The notes under the pieces are model-generated. The model did not search any database. It saw only the letters and a program-made list of their open reading frames with translations, and was not told where the DNA came from. Made by a program: the position numbers and the translations under genes. From Shewanella sp. MTB7 (GTDB taxonomy: Bacteria > Pseudomonadota > Gammaproteobacteria > Enterobacterales > Shewanellaceae), in the NCBI RefSeq assembly GCF_027571385.1, contig NZ_CP085636.1, positions 3,662,001 to 3,726,000 on the forward strand: a stretch of DNA of 64,000 nt, given 5' to 3'. Shown piece after piece: positions 1-12,400 of this stretch (its first letter is position 1; each line of letters starts with the position of its first letter).

Positions 1-474
1 TAATGTGACTAATAAAGTTTGCCCCAACTCGGTGATATCAACGCCAACTTTATGTTTGCCACAATGTTGAACCAAGGAACCAATTTTACCTTTTAATGGA
101 CCTGAAAGTACTCTGACTCTATCTCCTTTGGCAAAAGATATCGGCTGAGCTTCCATCTCCTGATGAAGCTTATTAAGCTCTGTTAACATCTCTATCTGTT
201 CATCAGGAATTGTCACAGGGTAACCACCAAAACGGAGGAAATAAGAGAACCCCATTAAGGTTTTGATCTCATGCTGGCCGTGAACATCACAACGAGCAAA
301 AAGGTATGACTTAAACACTGGCTCCTCAATAATTTTTTTCCTATCACTCCAAATCTTCTCTACCCATCTCATGGGTAAACAAGCCTCAAATCCACGTTCA
401 ATCAAGCGGGCATGTAGTTTTTTCTCCGCATTGGGTTTGGTATAAATTGCATACCAGCATTGCTTATTATTCAC
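1..474 (-). CDS. rfaH: RfaH/NusG-type transcription antitermination protein (3' end cut by window)
   Basis: NusG-family specialised antiterminator. It would bind RNA polymerase at operon leaders and suppress pausing and Rho termination, typically of long surface-polysaccharide operons. I translated 158 codons on the minus strand from a GTG at 474; an AAGGAG ribosome-binding site sits at 482-487 with a 7-base spacer. The first ~105 residues look like an NGN domain (opening QCWYAIYTKPNAEKK, a core ending in YPVTIPDEQI), followed by a KOW domain (KGDRVRVLSGPLKGKIG). E. coli RfaH has 162 residues, so only a few C-terminal residues should be missing. Its targets probably lie beyond the window; I found no ops-like element here. 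A generic NusG paralogue at the head of a polysaccharide cluster is the alternative. Confidence 0.85.
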   Translation of the reverse strand, partial: MNNKQCWYAIYTKPNAEKKLHARLIERGFEACLPMRWVEKIWSDRKKIIEEPVFKSYLFARCDVHGQHEIKTLMGFSYFLRFGGYPVTIPDEQIEMLTELNKLHQEMEAQPISFAKGDRVRVLSGPLKGKIGSLVQHCGKHKVGVDITELGQTLLVTL

Positions 475-570
475 TCTAGATCTCCTTTCATTAAATTTAA
501 GGAAACATAGCCCCATAACGACACAAAAAAGTGGCTATCAAAAATTTAATATGGGAACGATATTTTCCAA

Positions 571-1194
571 TCAACTGGCTTCGCGGAGCTTCTCTCTAGC
601 GAGTTGAACCCGTTTTCTGACATTTGATTGACTTAAGCTTAAGAGAGTTGCTATCTCCGGATAATCAAGCTCATTAATAAAGCGATACTTTAGAATTTCT
701 TGAAGGTTCTCTGGTAAAGTTGACCAACATTCAGATAAGTTAATGATTCTTTGCTCCCTAACAAGTTGATCCTCAAGAACTTCACTGACACCTTCGGAAA
801 AGTATACATTTCCATTGAGATGACGAACCTTGGTAATCAAAGAATTATCTCTCTTATGCTGTCTTAAAATATCCATACACACATGGTATGCAGTTCGGCA
901 AACAAATGAATATAGGTTGTCAATTTCAGGGGACTTATCTTTAATGAATAAATATGATTTTTCCCTAGTAACAGATAGTGCATCATCAACCTTATCTAAA
1001 TGTCCCTTTAACCATTTCCTACAACAATTACTCAACCTTTCTTCGTTTAAGCTCCATGCTCTCCAAAATTCATTAACTAACTCATCTTTCATTTTTAATT
1101 CGTAAAATGTATTTTCTAATTCTTTTTTAACTCTTAATTCGTAAATTTCATTTGCTCGTTTTTCTTTCAATTTTAGTTCGCAAAAATTAGCCAT
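571..1194 (-). CDS. Sigma-70 family (ECF-like) RNA polymerase sigma factor
   Basis: Alternative sigma factor of 207 residues. Residues ~43-115 resemble sigma region 2 (helical, ending in YHVCMDILRQHKR) and residues ~158-205 are region 4 with a helix-turn-helix (LPENLQEILKYRF, YPEIATLLSLSQSNVRKRVQLAREKL). The first 42 residues are unusual: three consecutive 13-residue copies of one motif (see separate entry) ahead of region 2. No anti-sigma gene is adjacent. The upstream neighbour across a 0.74-kb gap is dsbA-like, and rfaH lies 96 bases downstream on the same strand, so read-through into rfaH is possible. The ATG at 1194 has only a weak ribosome-binding site. Role inferred from family only; the regulon is unknown. 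Confidence 0.8.
   Translation of the reverse strand: MANFCELKLKEKRANEIYELRVKKELENTFYELKMKDELVNEFWRAWSLNEERLSNCCRKWLKGHLDKVDDALSVTREKSYLFIKDKSPEIDNLYSFVCRTAYHVCMDILRQHKRDNSLITKVRHLNGNVYFSEGVSEVLEDQLVREQRIINLSECWSTLPENLQEILKYRFINELDYPEIATLLSLSQSNVRKRVQLAREKLREAS
1069..1185 (-). repeat. Three in-frame 39-bp tandem repeats in the sigma-factor gene
   Basis: Residues 4-42 consist of FCELKLKEKRANE, IYELRVKKELENT and FYELKMKDELVNE, i.e. three 13-residue units with the pattern aromatic/Ile-C/Y-E-L-K/R-x-K-x-x-x-x-N-E/T. The DNA copies are visibly related but diverged, so the duplication is not recent. The units are charged and helix-prone. Seen directly in the sequence; any function is unknown. Confidence 0.85.
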
Positions 1195-1937
1195 TGCATA
1201 TCCGCATTTGTTAATTATTGGTTTCTACATGACGCTATTCCCCATTGTTTTGTGAATATCTAAGGGCTGTTGAAAATATATCAAAACCTCCTATAGACAT
1301 ATCGCAAGTAATTGAAAAAAATGATTTTAATATAGTTCAACAATCAAATGCTAAATGGTATATTATATAAACAACAAAAATCAAAGGTCCATATAGATCA
1401 AGTATTTAACAGTACCGCTAATATTACAATTTTACAATATTACTAAGCACTCTCATTCGTCATGTTATAAACATAAATTAAAAAAATAATTAAATTCAAT
1501 GAAATAGGAAGTGAAAAAGTAAATAAAAGAGAGAGGATACAGGTGAACACAGTCTCGCTATTCAAGTAATTACTTACCCTACGTTAAGCTCGAGTAACCA
1601 CTGCAAGATATGGATTATGCTTAGCGCATGATTATTTTAAAAAGTTGCAACTTTCTAGTTTAGTATCCTTTATTATCGTAGTAAATAGACATAAATATAT
1701 ATTCCATGAATGATTCACTAAAGCTGACTCAAAAACATTATTGAGTTCTCAATATAGAGTTTATGCTAGTTAAGGCTTTCATTGTTGAATGACTCTCACA
1801 TCCAACAATGATTAAGGAGCATTAAGGTAGGAGATCAAGTATTAAACGCATTGATAAAAAAGCCAGAAGCAGAAGCAAGATAAAAATATCGTTAACCTCA
1901 CATTTAAAGGTTAACGATAACAACTTGTAGGGTGCGT
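1195..1937. other. AT-rich gene-free region upstream of the sigma-factor gene
   Basis: About 740 bases with no credible coding frame. It should hold the promoter of the sigma-factor gene at its left side and carries the dsbA-like terminator at its right end. A perfect 8-bp inverted repeat (CATTGTTG at 1780-1787, CAACAATG at 1803-1810) lies within it. I could not fix a -35/-10 pair by eye. Confidence 0.6.
1881..1919 (-). terminator. Rho-independent terminator of the dsbA-like gene
   Basis: Perfect 12-bp stem (TATCGTTAACCT at 1887-1898 with AGGTTAACGATA at 1908-1919), 9-base loop. On the minus strand it is followed by ATTTTTATC, a U-rich tail. It lies 18 bases beyond the stop codon of the dsbA-like gene. 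Confidence 0.75.
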
Positions 1938-2567
1938 TTACTGCTTATTCTCAAGTGCTGAAAGGTAAGTCACCAATTCAGCAAGCTCCTCTGCACTTCT
2001 ATGCTTAGAGGAGATAAGATACTTTCCGTTAACCAGTAACGAAGGAACACCACGTATTCCTGCGAGCTGAGCCTGAGTATCGTAATTAGATACCGCCAGA
2101 TTGACGTCGACAGAATTTATGGCATTCTCAACATCTGTTCGCTTAACACCTTGCTTGACGAAATAATCTGTTAGCTGATCCTTACGAGTAAACGCCAGCC
2201 CTTTTTCATGGATACGTTTAAATATATTGCCGTGGAACTGTGGGCTCAGTTTAAATTTTTGCGCTAAGTAATAAGCCTCTTGACTCAAAATCCAACTTGC
2301 CCGTCCCGCACCAATCGGGGTTCTAGCAAACTCGACCTTTCCCTTAAGCAAAATCTCTGTTTCTGCAAAGAGTGGATCCTGACGATAACAATGAGGACAG
2401 TTATAGGAGAAAAACTCTCTCACAACCGGAACACTTGGTTCAGGGATCCCAGTGACCAGCGTATAATCAACCCCCTCTACATAAGGCTTTGCCTGAACGC
2501 TCACTGATATCAAACCTACGACCAAGAGAAACAGGATTACGTTTATGGGACTTTTCATTATTTTCAT
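1938..2567 (-). CDS. dsbA: DsbA-type thiol:disulfide interchange protein
   Basis: Periplasmic thioredoxin-fold oxidoreductase of 209 residues that would introduce disulfides into exported proteins, with DsbB as the usual partner for reoxidation. An N-terminal signal peptide (hydrophobic stretch ILFLLVVGLISVSVQA, cleavage near residue 26) precedes the mature protein. The active-site CPHC, the same dipeptide as E. coli DsbA, is at residues 57-60 after EFFSYN. The cis-proline loop GVPSLLVNGKY is present near the C-terminus. Length matches DsbA (208 in E. coli). The gene lies 48 bases downstream of the YeeZ-like gene, possibly as its second cistron. Shewanella genomes can carry more than one DsbA-like protein, so paralogy cannot be excluded. 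Confidence 0.88.
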   Translation of the reverse strand: MKIMKSPINVILFLLVVGLISVSVQAKPYVEGVDYTLVTGIPEPSVPVVREFFSYNCPHCYRQDPLFAETEILLKGKVEFARTPIGAGRASWILSQEAYYLAQKFKLSPQFHGNIFKRIHEKGLAFTRKDQLTDYFVKQGVKRTDVENAINSVDVNLAVSNYDTQAQLAGIRGVPSLLVNGKYLISSKHRSAEELAELVTYLSALENKQ

Positions 2568-2615
2568 CTTATCTCCGTTAATTAGCTCAGTTTAATAAGT
2601 TGATTCTCAAAGTAG

Positions 2616-3431
2616 CTAACAATCGGTCAGCATACTCATTGGATTTTTATGTTGATAGTCAAACTTTAAATCTCGAGTGATCTTACTACCATCGATCACT
2701 TTCGCCATTTGAGTAACCTCCCCAAATTCAGGTTCTGGCAGAGAAAGAAGTTGTGCAGCTTTAGAATAGAATGCTTTACGTGTCGGATGCTCAGCAGCAC
2801 ATAAGTTATAAATAGCATCAGTTTTCTCACTCGTTAACACACAAACAACAGCACTGATACAATCATCTAAATGCACTATGTTTACAGGAGCATCAGCACC
2901 AGCCAAATCTTTTTTACCCGCCAAAAATCGACCGGGATGTCTTGCTGGTCCTACGAGCCCTGCAAAACGTATCACACAGCTGTTGCTCTCACTACTAAAA
3001 AGCCCCTCAGCCTGTAATAGGATCTCACTTGCCGATGAATGAGCTTGAGCATCTTGTTCTAGGATCAATTGTTGTAATGTGGGGTAAACACCGGTAGTGC
3101 TGATAAAGATAAGTTTTCTATATTGATGGTTTGCGATAATATGCTTAAGAAGGCTCAACCGCTGTAGATAGGCATCTGGGGACTTTCGGATCTCAGGAGG
3201 GATATTAATCACAATTGCATCTGTGTGAAGGTGAGTTGTTAACGTTTTCTCATCGATACCTTCATGGTCCAGATCTAAGGTAAATCCAATGATGCTTTCT
3301 CGGTTCAATTCACTAGCAGCAAGGCTTGTCCTCTTACTGCCACTTACCACAAAACCCTGTTTGATTAATTCTCTTGCCAACGGCAAACCAAACCAGCCAC
3401 AACCTACAATACTCACGGTTTTAATGTTCAA
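2616..3431 (-). CDS. YeeZ-like NAD(P)-binding Rossmann protein (SDR/epimerase-like)
   Basis: About 271 residues starting with a Rossmann nucleotide-binding loop (VSIVGCGWFGLPLARELI), as in atypical extended short-chain dehydrogenases such as E. coli YeeZ. Later segments RKLIFISTTGVYP and NIVHLDDCISAVVCVL match the epimerase pattern. The substrate is unknown. The start is uncertain: the frame extends to a TTG at 3452, but no ATG precedes the Rossmann motif. I chose the TTG at 3431, giving MNIKTVSIVGCGW with GGAC six bases upstream; the GTG at 3416 is a further option. The dsbA-like gene follows after 48 bases on the same strand. Confidence 0.7.
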   Translation of the reverse strand: MNIKTVSIVGCGWFGLPLARELIKQGFVVSGSKRTSLAASELNRESIIGFTLDLDHEGIDEKTLTTHLHTDAIVINIPPEIRKSPDAYLQRLSLLKHIIANHQYRKLIFISTTGVYPTLQQLILEQDAQAHSSASEILLQAEGLFSSESNSCVIRFAGLVGPARHPGRFLAGKKDLAGADAPVNIVHLDDCISAVVCVLTSEKTDAIYNLCAAEHPTRKAFYSKAAQLLSLPEPEFGEVTQMAKVIDGSKITRDLKFDYQHKNPMSMLTDC

Positions 3432-3514
3432 GGTATGTCCAATACACCACAATTTGTGACATCATAGCTAAAGAGACATTAAGTTACCAGAATTAGCCCT
3501 GTAGCTCACCCCCC

Positions 3515-4729
3515 TTAACTCTCACCTGCAACACCATTAAAATAAAAGCTTATACCCATTTCAGGTTGTAATGCTTTTATTGCTCCTTCTGAAAGTTCCT
3601 CGACTTTAAGCACTTGCTCAACCGATACTTTCTCCTGCATTAAAAAACGCAAACTCGACTCACTGCCATCGGGCTCACAGGCCCACACATGGGGTTGTTT
3701 AACCTCTTTCGTCGTCATCATCACTTTGCCTATGCTCTTATCGGAAAGTTGCACAATCGTCCCAGGAGGATAAATCCCTAAGATTTGAACTAAACAAGAC
3801 ATCAATGCTTCATCATGTTTACCCGCTCTATTCTTAAACAGATAACCTAGTGCAACTTGAGGAGAGCGTACTGTCTCGGCCCATAACTGTCGGTCAAAAT
3901 CATTAGCCAAACTGACAATTTGCGTGGTAAGAGGTATTTTTTTACCTTTCAAGCCATCAGGATAACCCGAACCATCCATAAATTCATGGTGATGAAGAAT
4001 GATATGAAGGACCTTTTCAGGAAATAGCCCTGACTTGCTGATCATATCGTAACCAAAGTTAGGGTGCATTTTCATAAAATTAGCTTCATGGTCTGTCAAA
4101 GCCACCTTCTTACGTCGAATATTATCAGGTACTTTAAGCTTGCCAATATCATGATATAAACAACCAAGAGCAATATCCTTCATATCCGACATATTAAGTT
4201 TCATCGCTTTGGCTATCATCAAAGCCACCACAGCAACTGAGATCCCATGCTGAGTAATACTGCTGTCTGACTCTCCAGCACTCACAAGTGCTAACTCTGG
4301 AAGTTCAACCTCAGACATATGCTCTAACATCTCTTCAACTAAAGCGGCAGAGCAACGATAAGCGCCCTCGGGATCGCTCCCTGTTTTACTAAAAGCGGAT
4401 CGACAGTCATTCACACTCTTAATGAACCTTTGCTGACTCACTCTTAGGGATTTACGCACCTGCAATTTCACATCAACTTGCGGAGCAACCTTTTCAACTT
4501 CTGGGAGTTTCTCACTGCTAACTTCAACCTCTTCAGTTAGCAACTCTTGCCCAGCTAATAAAATAACATAAGGGATACCTAAGCTTTTTATCAGCTCGAT
4601 TTGAATTTCTTCTTTAATTTGAATTCGATTAAACAGGAAAGGATGATTCTTCCAAGAAATTGGCAACTTTATCGTGAGCCCGATCTGTAACTTAGCTAAA
4701 GGTAAATGTACCTGTTCGGCTCTAGCCAC
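3515..4729 (-). CDS. HD-GYP domain protein with N-terminal DUF3391 (probable c-di-GMP phosphodiesterase)
   Basis: A family expected to hydrolyse cyclic di-GMP. Numbering from the upstream TTG, residues ~1-130 form the DUF3391-like region, the HD pair is at 198-199 (YHDIGKLKVPDNI), and HHHEFMDGSGYP with GYP at 260-262 completes the HD-GYP metal and substrate signature. No signal peptide or membrane segment is visible, so it is probably cytoplasmic. The frame opens at a TTG (4744), but a GGAGGT at 4737-4742 sits 7 bases before an in-frame GTG at 4729, so I place the start there (404 residues). The gene appears to be transcribed alone. Catalysis is inferred from conserved motifs; the environmental signal is unknown. 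Confidence 0.87.
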   Translation of the reverse strand: MARAEQVHLPLAKLQIGLTIKLPISWKNHPFLFNRIQIKEEIQIELIKSLGIPYVILLAGQELLTEEVEVSSEKLPEVEKVAPQVDVKLQVRKSLRVSQQRFIKSVNDCRSAFSKTGSDPEGAYRCSAALVEEMLEHMSEVELPELALVSAGESDSSITQHGISVAVVALMIAKAMKLNMSDMKDIALGCLYHDIGKLKVPDNIRRKKVALTDHEANFMKMHPNFGYDMISKSGLFPEKVLHIILHHHEFMDGSGYPDGLKGKKIPLTTQIVSLANDFDRQLWAETVRSPQVALGYLFKNRAGKHDEALMSCLVQILGIYPPGTIVQLSDKSIGKVMMTTKEVKQPHVWACEPDGSESSLRFLMQEKVSVEQVLKVEELSEGAIKALQPEMGISFYFNGVAGES

Positions 4730-5094
4730 TCCGTGAACCTCCAATAAAGATTATGTTTAGGTAATGAATTCTTAGAGACGAGTTTAACGTCTAACCGTAT
4801 TTCCGTTAAGTATAATACTCTCTAATAGAAACGTACTTAACTTATAATGGATAACGATAGAACACAGAGTAATTTATCCTAAGCTTAATGTTAAAGTAAC
4901 AGCCATTAACTGACTGTTTTCACCAATTTATACATTCAACGTCACTTTAAAGTTAAGTTTAGACATTAAAAATCTGTTTTATAGATAAATTTAGTATATT
5001 AAAATATCAGATCGGCAGGGGTTCCTGCTCTTTATTTATCGTCTAAAGCATAAACGAGTCGAGCTCAAAGACCTTAGCGATATCAATATCTAGA
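4730..5094. other. Gene-free region between the HD-GYP and DUF2919 genes
   Basis: About 365 AT-rich bases that must contain the HD-GYP promoter and the end of the DUF2919 transcript. A short hairpin (GCAGG at 5015-5019, CCTGC at 5024-5028) is the only structure noted. It has a U-rich tail only on the plus strand, where no gene ends, so I do not call it a terminator. Confidence 0.5.
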
Positions 5095-5562
5095 TCACTC
5101 ATTCCTGTTCCAATCAGCGAAATAGTAATTCAACCGCTTAGATTTAAACAGGTAGATAAGACTCCAAAACAGAATTATGCCGTCTAATCCCATACTCCAA
5201 CTGTACAGATAATATGAATTGATACTTCTCTCAATCAGCAACAACCCATCGAGTAATAATAGCAATAAGAGCAGCCACTTAAACTTGTTAAAAAGGGGCC
5301 GTATCCAAGCAGGTGAACGTTTACGTTCAGCAATGATAAAAGCGTAAAGCAGTAATGCGCCAACGCCAGCGATTAACGCCATGATAAAATCAGCTTTCTG
5401 AGGATAAAAGAGTGTCACTAAGCCTGTGCGGTCACTGGCTTGTGTCAAAGAAGCGATGAAGATACACCAGCCTCGAGCAATAAACACTAACATCAGATAT
5501 AGGTATATGGGGGGTTTAATATGGCCTTTATCATCAAGCCAAGTAATATTACTAAAATTCAC
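5095..5562 (-). CDS. DUF2919-like small integral membrane protein
   Basis: A 155-residue protein with about four hydrophobic segments (near residues 19-40, 60-78, 93-110 and 125-138). The opening pattern, a charged stretch then IKPPIYLYLMLVFIARGW, resembles the DUF2919 family (E. coli YfeZ), whose function is unknown to me. The inner membrane is the likely location. It is a single gene on the minus strand between the DUF1842 and HD-GYP genes. The family assignment is by memory of the pattern and is moderately certain. Confidence 0.62.
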   Translation of the reverse strand: MNFSNITWLDDKGHIKPPIYLYLMLVFIARGWCIFIASLTQASDRTGLVTLFYPQKADFIMALIAGVGALLLYAFIIAERKRSPAWIRPLFNKFKWLLLLLLLLDGLLLIERSINSYYLYSWSMGLDGIILFWSLIYLFKSKRLNYYFADWNRNE

Positions 5563-5649
5563 AAACTTACCTTATAATCTCTTTCTTGCTGAAGATATGG
5601 AGACAAATAAAATAAATTCAATCCCGATGGGAGATCATAGAAGGAATAA

Positions 5650-5673
5650 CCCTTTACCAAGTTAGGCAAAGGG
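5650..5673 (-). terminator. Probable terminator after the DUF1842 gene
   Basis: On the minus strand CCCTTTGCC (5665-5673) pairs with GGTAAAGGG (5650-5658), 9 bp including one G-U, with a 6-base loop. The following TTATTCC is only weakly U-rich. It lies 33 bases after the stop codon. Confidence 0.5.
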
Positions 5674-5705
5674 CCAGATTCAACGTTCTAATCTAATGAG
5701 ACCGT

Positions 5706-6197
5706 TCAAGCTGTCACACTAGGCTTGTTGACACTAGTAAAAGTCGTTAATGCATCTAAGTTGTGCTTGGTTTCATCATTTGAAACAGTCACTTGAGCTG
5801 CTTCAACCTGATGCCATTTTCCACAGTGTAAGTATGAGAAGTTTGCCGCACCAGATTGCCAGTCTTCATTAAGAGACATGCGCAAAGTTACGTTCTTATG
5901 CTCAACTGGCTGGCCGCCAATGAGAATTGAAGAGAAGTCAAATCCATCAGCGACAACCAAAATATTGCACGAGTCCACCGTGCACATATATGACCACTCA
6001 CCGACAAATTGTGAGATCACATTAACCGGTGGATTGATTGCTTGAAAAACATGGCCGACACCATTCACCGTTTTATCGACGGTATTAACCACCAACTCTA
6101 ATGTGAGTTGAGATGCACCTAATAAAGGTTGGTCCGCAACAGAAGGCGAAATAATATAGGAAACGCGAAATAATCCAACCTGATTCTCTTTACTCAT
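5706..6197 (-). CDS. DUF1842-like conserved protein
   Basis: A 163-residue protein with no signal peptide or membrane segment. It opens with VGLFRVSYIISPS and contains QAINPPVNVISQFVGEW and LRMSLNEDWQSGAANFSY, a pattern I associate with DUF1842, a family of unknown function predicted to be beta-rich. The start is supported by an AAGGAA ribosome-binding site just upstream of the ATG at 6197. A terminator-like hairpin follows. No DUF1843 partner is visible next to it. Function unknown. Confidence 0.6.
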   Translation of the reverse strand: MSKENQVGLFRVSYIISPSVADQPLLGASQLTLELVVNTVDKTVNGVGHVFQAINPPVNVISQFVGEWSYMCTVDSCNILVVADGFDFSSILIGGQPVEHKNVTLRMSLNEDWQSGAANFSYLHCGKWHQVEAAQVTVSNDETKHNLDALTTFTSVNKPSVTA

Positions 6198-6365
6198 GAG
6201 TAATTCCTTTTATGATAAACAACTAAGATGAACACGTACTTTCCATAGCAATATGGACAAGCAGAATTAAAAGTAGTCAATAGAGGAATATCTTCGTATT
6301 ACACCGTATTACAGCAATGAATTAAGTATGAAAAGTGGATGAAAATAGAGAGATTAAAGAAAAAT

Positions 6366-6395
6366 CTGGATACCTATTTACTTATTGGTATCCAG
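6366..6395 (-). terminator. Rho-independent terminator of ligA
   Basis: Perfect 9-bp stem (CTGGATACC at 6366-6374, GGTATCCAG at 6387-6395) with a 12-base loop. On the minus strand it is followed by ATTTTTCTTT. It lies 14 bases after the ligA stop codon. Confidence 0.75.
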
Positions 6396-6409
6396 CTAAT
6401 AGACCAGGG

Positions 6410-8473
<2,064 letters not shown>

Positions 8474-8489
8474 TTAACTTTTACAGGTA

Positions 8490-9419
8490 TTAGTCAAGCT
8501 GGGCGCGAATACGTTGTAGGTACACTTGCTTAGTACTTTCGCTCCACTGGACTCGGCCACCATCTAAGAGTCGGCCACTAACATCGTCGGCAAGTTGATG
8601 AGCTGAATTAAGCATGATTGAGAAGTTCATCAATGGATCACCGTGACAGGGGAGTGTCATAAATAACACCACACCTTCCGTGGTAAACTGCTCCATGTTA
8701 TCCAGATTAAATATCCCTGGTTTCACCATATTTGCCAATGAAAAAAGGACTTTCCCGTTGCCAGCATTGTCTTCATGGCGATGAAAAATATCCATATCCC
8801 CGAACTTGAAGTTTAACGAAAGTAGGCAAGGCAACAATTCTGCACCATTTAACTCTTCACCTTCATTAGCCACCACATGTAACACCAACACATCCTTTGG
8901 TTCACCTAATGGTTTAATTGCTTCAACTTTTACTTCAGGCTCAGGTATCGGTTCAACTGCAACTGCAACTTCATCCTCAACAGACTCGAACAGTGAACTT
9001 TGGCTATTCTGGCCTAAACCTAACTCCATCTGCCCCTCATCGTCCTGAGCGTCGATAGAGATCACTGGATCCATCCGTTGGCGTGAACTTCGTTGTACTG
9101 GCTCATCGGTTAGGGCAAATTTTTGCTCAACATTATCTAGATCAACGGTATCCACTGAAGCGGTAAAATCTTTAACTATAGGCTGTTGCTCCTCTGGTTC
9201 AGGATCTACAGCATTTTTCTTAATCCTCACCTCTCCAATGCCATCAGAATCGAAACCGTGTGAGTCACGAGACGATGCTTGGTGCTTATAAAAGCCCGTC
9301 ATAGGGCTCTCTTTTAGCGATTTAGGTTGCTGCTTCCTGATGGACCAAAAACCATGCACAAGTACCGCGATAATTGCAATCGCACCTATTACAAACAATA
9401 CCAGTTGCAAATTTTCCAT
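8490..9419 (-). CDS. zipA: Cell division protein ZipA
   Basis: Inner-membrane anchor that tethers FtsZ at the septum. The 309-residue protein has the ZipA layout: a very short periplasmic N-terminus, one membrane segment (residues ~4-24, [20 protein letters not shown]), a basic patch, a long acidic and proline-rich linker to about residue 175, and a C-terminal FtsZ-binding domain (from [24 protein letters not shown]). It lies 27 bases downstream of smc on the same strand and is probably co-transcribed with it. A strong terminator follows. Confidence 0.95.
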   Translation of the reverse strand: MENLQLVLFVIGAIAIIAVLVHGFWSIRKQQPKSLKESPMTGFYKHQASSRDSHGFDSDGIGEVRIKKNAVDPEPEEQQPIVKDFTASVDTVDLDNVEQKFALTDEPVQRSSRQRMDPVISIDAQDDEGQMELGLGQNSQSSLFESVEDEVAVAVEPIPEPEVKVEAIKPLGEPKDVLVLHVVANEGEELNGAELLPCLLSLNFKFGDMDIFHRHEDNAGNGKVLFSLANMVKPGIFNLDNMEQFTTEGVVLFMTLPCHGDPLMNFSIMLNSAHQLADDVSGRLLDGGRVQWSESTKQVYLQRIRAQLD

Positions 9420-9446
9420 TGGTTACCCTGTCTTTCCTATAAATTG

Positions 9447-12400
9447 TTATACCGCGTCGGCCATCGCCACCGCTTCTTCAATATTGACTGCAACTATACG
9501 TGAAACTCCGGGTTCATGCATAGTGACTCCTATCAGCTGATCAGCCAATTCCATGGTGATCTTGTTATGACTGATATAAATAAATTGCACGCTTTGAGAC
9601 ATCTCTTTAACCAAGCGACAAAAACGCTCGACATTGGCATCATCTAAAGGTGCATCCACTTCATCTAACATGCAAAACGGTGCTGGATTTAGTCTAAATA
9701 TCGCAAACACCAATGATAAAGCGGTTAACGCTTTTTCTCCACCAGAAAGAAGGTGAATTGTACTATTCTTTTTACCCGGCGGTCTTGCCATAATGGTCAC
9801 ACCGGCCTCTAACAGATCGTCATGGGTCAAGGCTAACTGGGCACTGCCACCACCAAATACTTTGGGGAAAAGTAAGCCTAAATCTTTATTGACCTTATCA
9901 AACGTATCTTTAAAGCGAACTTTGGTCTCTTTATCAATCTTACGAATCGCTTCTTCAAGGCTCGTTAATGCCTTCGTTAGATCGGTATCTTGACTGTCCA
10001 AATAAAATTTACGTTCACTTTGTTGCTCAAACTCTTCAATGGCCGCTAAGTTGATCGCCCCAAGGTGAACAATCCTTGCTCTAATCCTTTCAAGCTCTCG
10101 TTGACGGGCCGCCAGAGAAACATTCATATCCATGCCTGCGTGGATTTTGTCCACTTCTATCTCTTGTTCCTTGAGCTGCATAGCTTGACTGTCAGCTTGA
10201 CCTTTAATTCCCTCACGACGTAACTTTAACGTGCTGATAGATTGAGTCAAGCGTTCTATCTTTCCAAGCTCTTGTTTTTTCTTTAAACCTGCCCTATCAC
10301 TCGCTTCTTCTAATTGAGCTTGCTGCAGGCGTACTTGTGACAATTTATCTTGTTTTACTTGCTGCTGTGCTAAAGCATGACTTAATTGCTCTGTTAATGC
10401 ACTTAACTGTCCATCGCCTTGGCGGTCTTGCTCTAAAAGCTGCTGTTCTAACGCCATTTTGGCTAACTTAAGCTCTTCAATTCGCTCTTGTTGTTGAACA
10501 ATGGCTTGCTCTTTAAGTGCCTGCTTAGTTTTCAATGCTTGAATGCGACTATTTAATGCGTCCAACTGACTCTTGAGCTCGTCCCTATGAATTTTAAGCC
10601 CTCGATCTTGCATGAGGTGGGTTTGATACTCACTCTCAAGTTCAATTAATCTTTCGCTTGCATGCTTATATCGCGCTTCATCTTGAGTAAGCTTATCAGC
10701 TAATTTATTCAGCTCCTGCTCACCGTGTTCAATATCAAGCATTAGCTGTTTCAGCTCAATCTCTAATCGCCCAATACTCACCTTCTGCTCTGCAACTCTC
10801 TGTTTGGATGATGTTAACTGTGAGCTGAGACTGGCTATCAATAATTTTAACTGTTGCAGCCGCTCTTGGCCGAGATTGAGTTCCTGTTTCAAGGACTCCA
10901 ACATAGCAGCCTGTTCATAGCTGGCACGGTTAATCTCATTTAACAGCGCCTCGGAATCGCCAATACTTTGCTCCAGCGCTTCTTGCTCTCGTTTTAATTG
11001 GACTAAAGAAGCTGAATCAGTGCCTTTTTTAATGCAAAAACCTTTACCCAACAGGTATCCATCAGCCGTGGCAATACGTTCATTATCAGCCAGAGAATCA
11101 AGTCCCTTTTGGGCTAACGCTAACGTTTCAACCCAGTGAACATTGGCTAGCCAAGGAGATAAATTTGCATAAGCATGAACCCCATGCCAGCACTGCTGCT
11201 CAAACATGGCAAAACCCATTCCATCATGCTCTTGTAATGCTGGCACTTTTAACAAGCCATCAAACAGAAGTTCTACCGCTTTCTCCCATCCAGGCTGAAC
11301 ATCAAGCAACTGCCATAAGGCCTGCCCTTCCATTTCACTCTCATCAGGAAGAAGTTTTGACACTAAAGAAAAACGACCACGCTCTTCAGCTAGAGATTGA
11401 CTCAAAGCCTCCTGCTTAGCTTTTAACTTAATCTGAGTTTGATTAGCAGAGTCAAACCTCTCAACCAATTCATCGATGATCTCCTGTTGGGTAACCGACT
11501 CTTCAGTGAGTTGTTCAAGTTCATCTAACTGCGCCTGTTCTGCATGATTAGCACTGTTAACCGTCAGCTCTTCAAGTTGCAATGTCACCTTAACGCTTTG
11601 CTGTGACTTATGCTCTAGCATCGACTGATGATGGCTTAACTTCCCACGAGCTATCTCCTGCTCCAGTCGATAAGTGGAGACTAACTCCTTATGCAAACTC
11701 GCCGCTTCAGCCAGTTGCTCTGTCTGAACGCCCTGTTTATGCAACTGGTTTTTAACGTAACTGACTTGTTCACTCAAGGTTTCAAAAGCGGGCGTTAAAT
11801 GAGTCAATTCAGATGAGAGCTCAGCCGTCATGACTTCATCGACACTAAGCAACTCAAGCTGGCTAGTTACTTTAACCACAATCTCTTCGATACGCGTGTC
11901 AATATGTGCATCTTGCTGTTGTCTGTGTTTAAGCTCCTGTTCAAGTTTGGCGATGTGAGTTCCACAAAGATAGAAATCTTCCACCCTCTTTTGTTCTTGT
12001 CCATCAAGTTCGACCGACTGGACCTTAAGTTGCGTCAAGCTTAACTCAGTGCTCTCTTTTAATGCTAAAAGCTCAGCCAAATCCACTTCAAGCAGATTAA
12101 TTTCGCCGGTTAACGTCTCCATCAACAGGTTTAATTCGCTATAGCGGCTCACACTCAGTTCAGCGTCTAATTTACGCTCTGAGAGCTTTAATTCCCGATA
12201 CTGTTTGGCTGCATTGGCTTGATCTGCCAGTTTATCTAACTGACGACCTAACTCGTTACGGATATCACCCAGTCGCTCTAAATTTTCTCGGGTATGGCGA
12301 ATACGGTTTTCAGTTTCACGGCGACGCTCTTTGTATCTGGAGATCCCAGCGGCTTCTTCGATGAAGACTCGTAGATCTTGAGGTTTAGATTCAATGAGTC

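Noticed and set aside
1..570. ops element for RfaH recruitment
   Set aside because: No GGCGGTAGC-like motif found in the visible leader; targets are probably outside the window.
830..1105. Plus-strand frame opposite the sigma-factor gene
   Set aside because: It lies wholly inside a well-supported minus-strand gene, has no ribosome-binding site and low-complexity composition.
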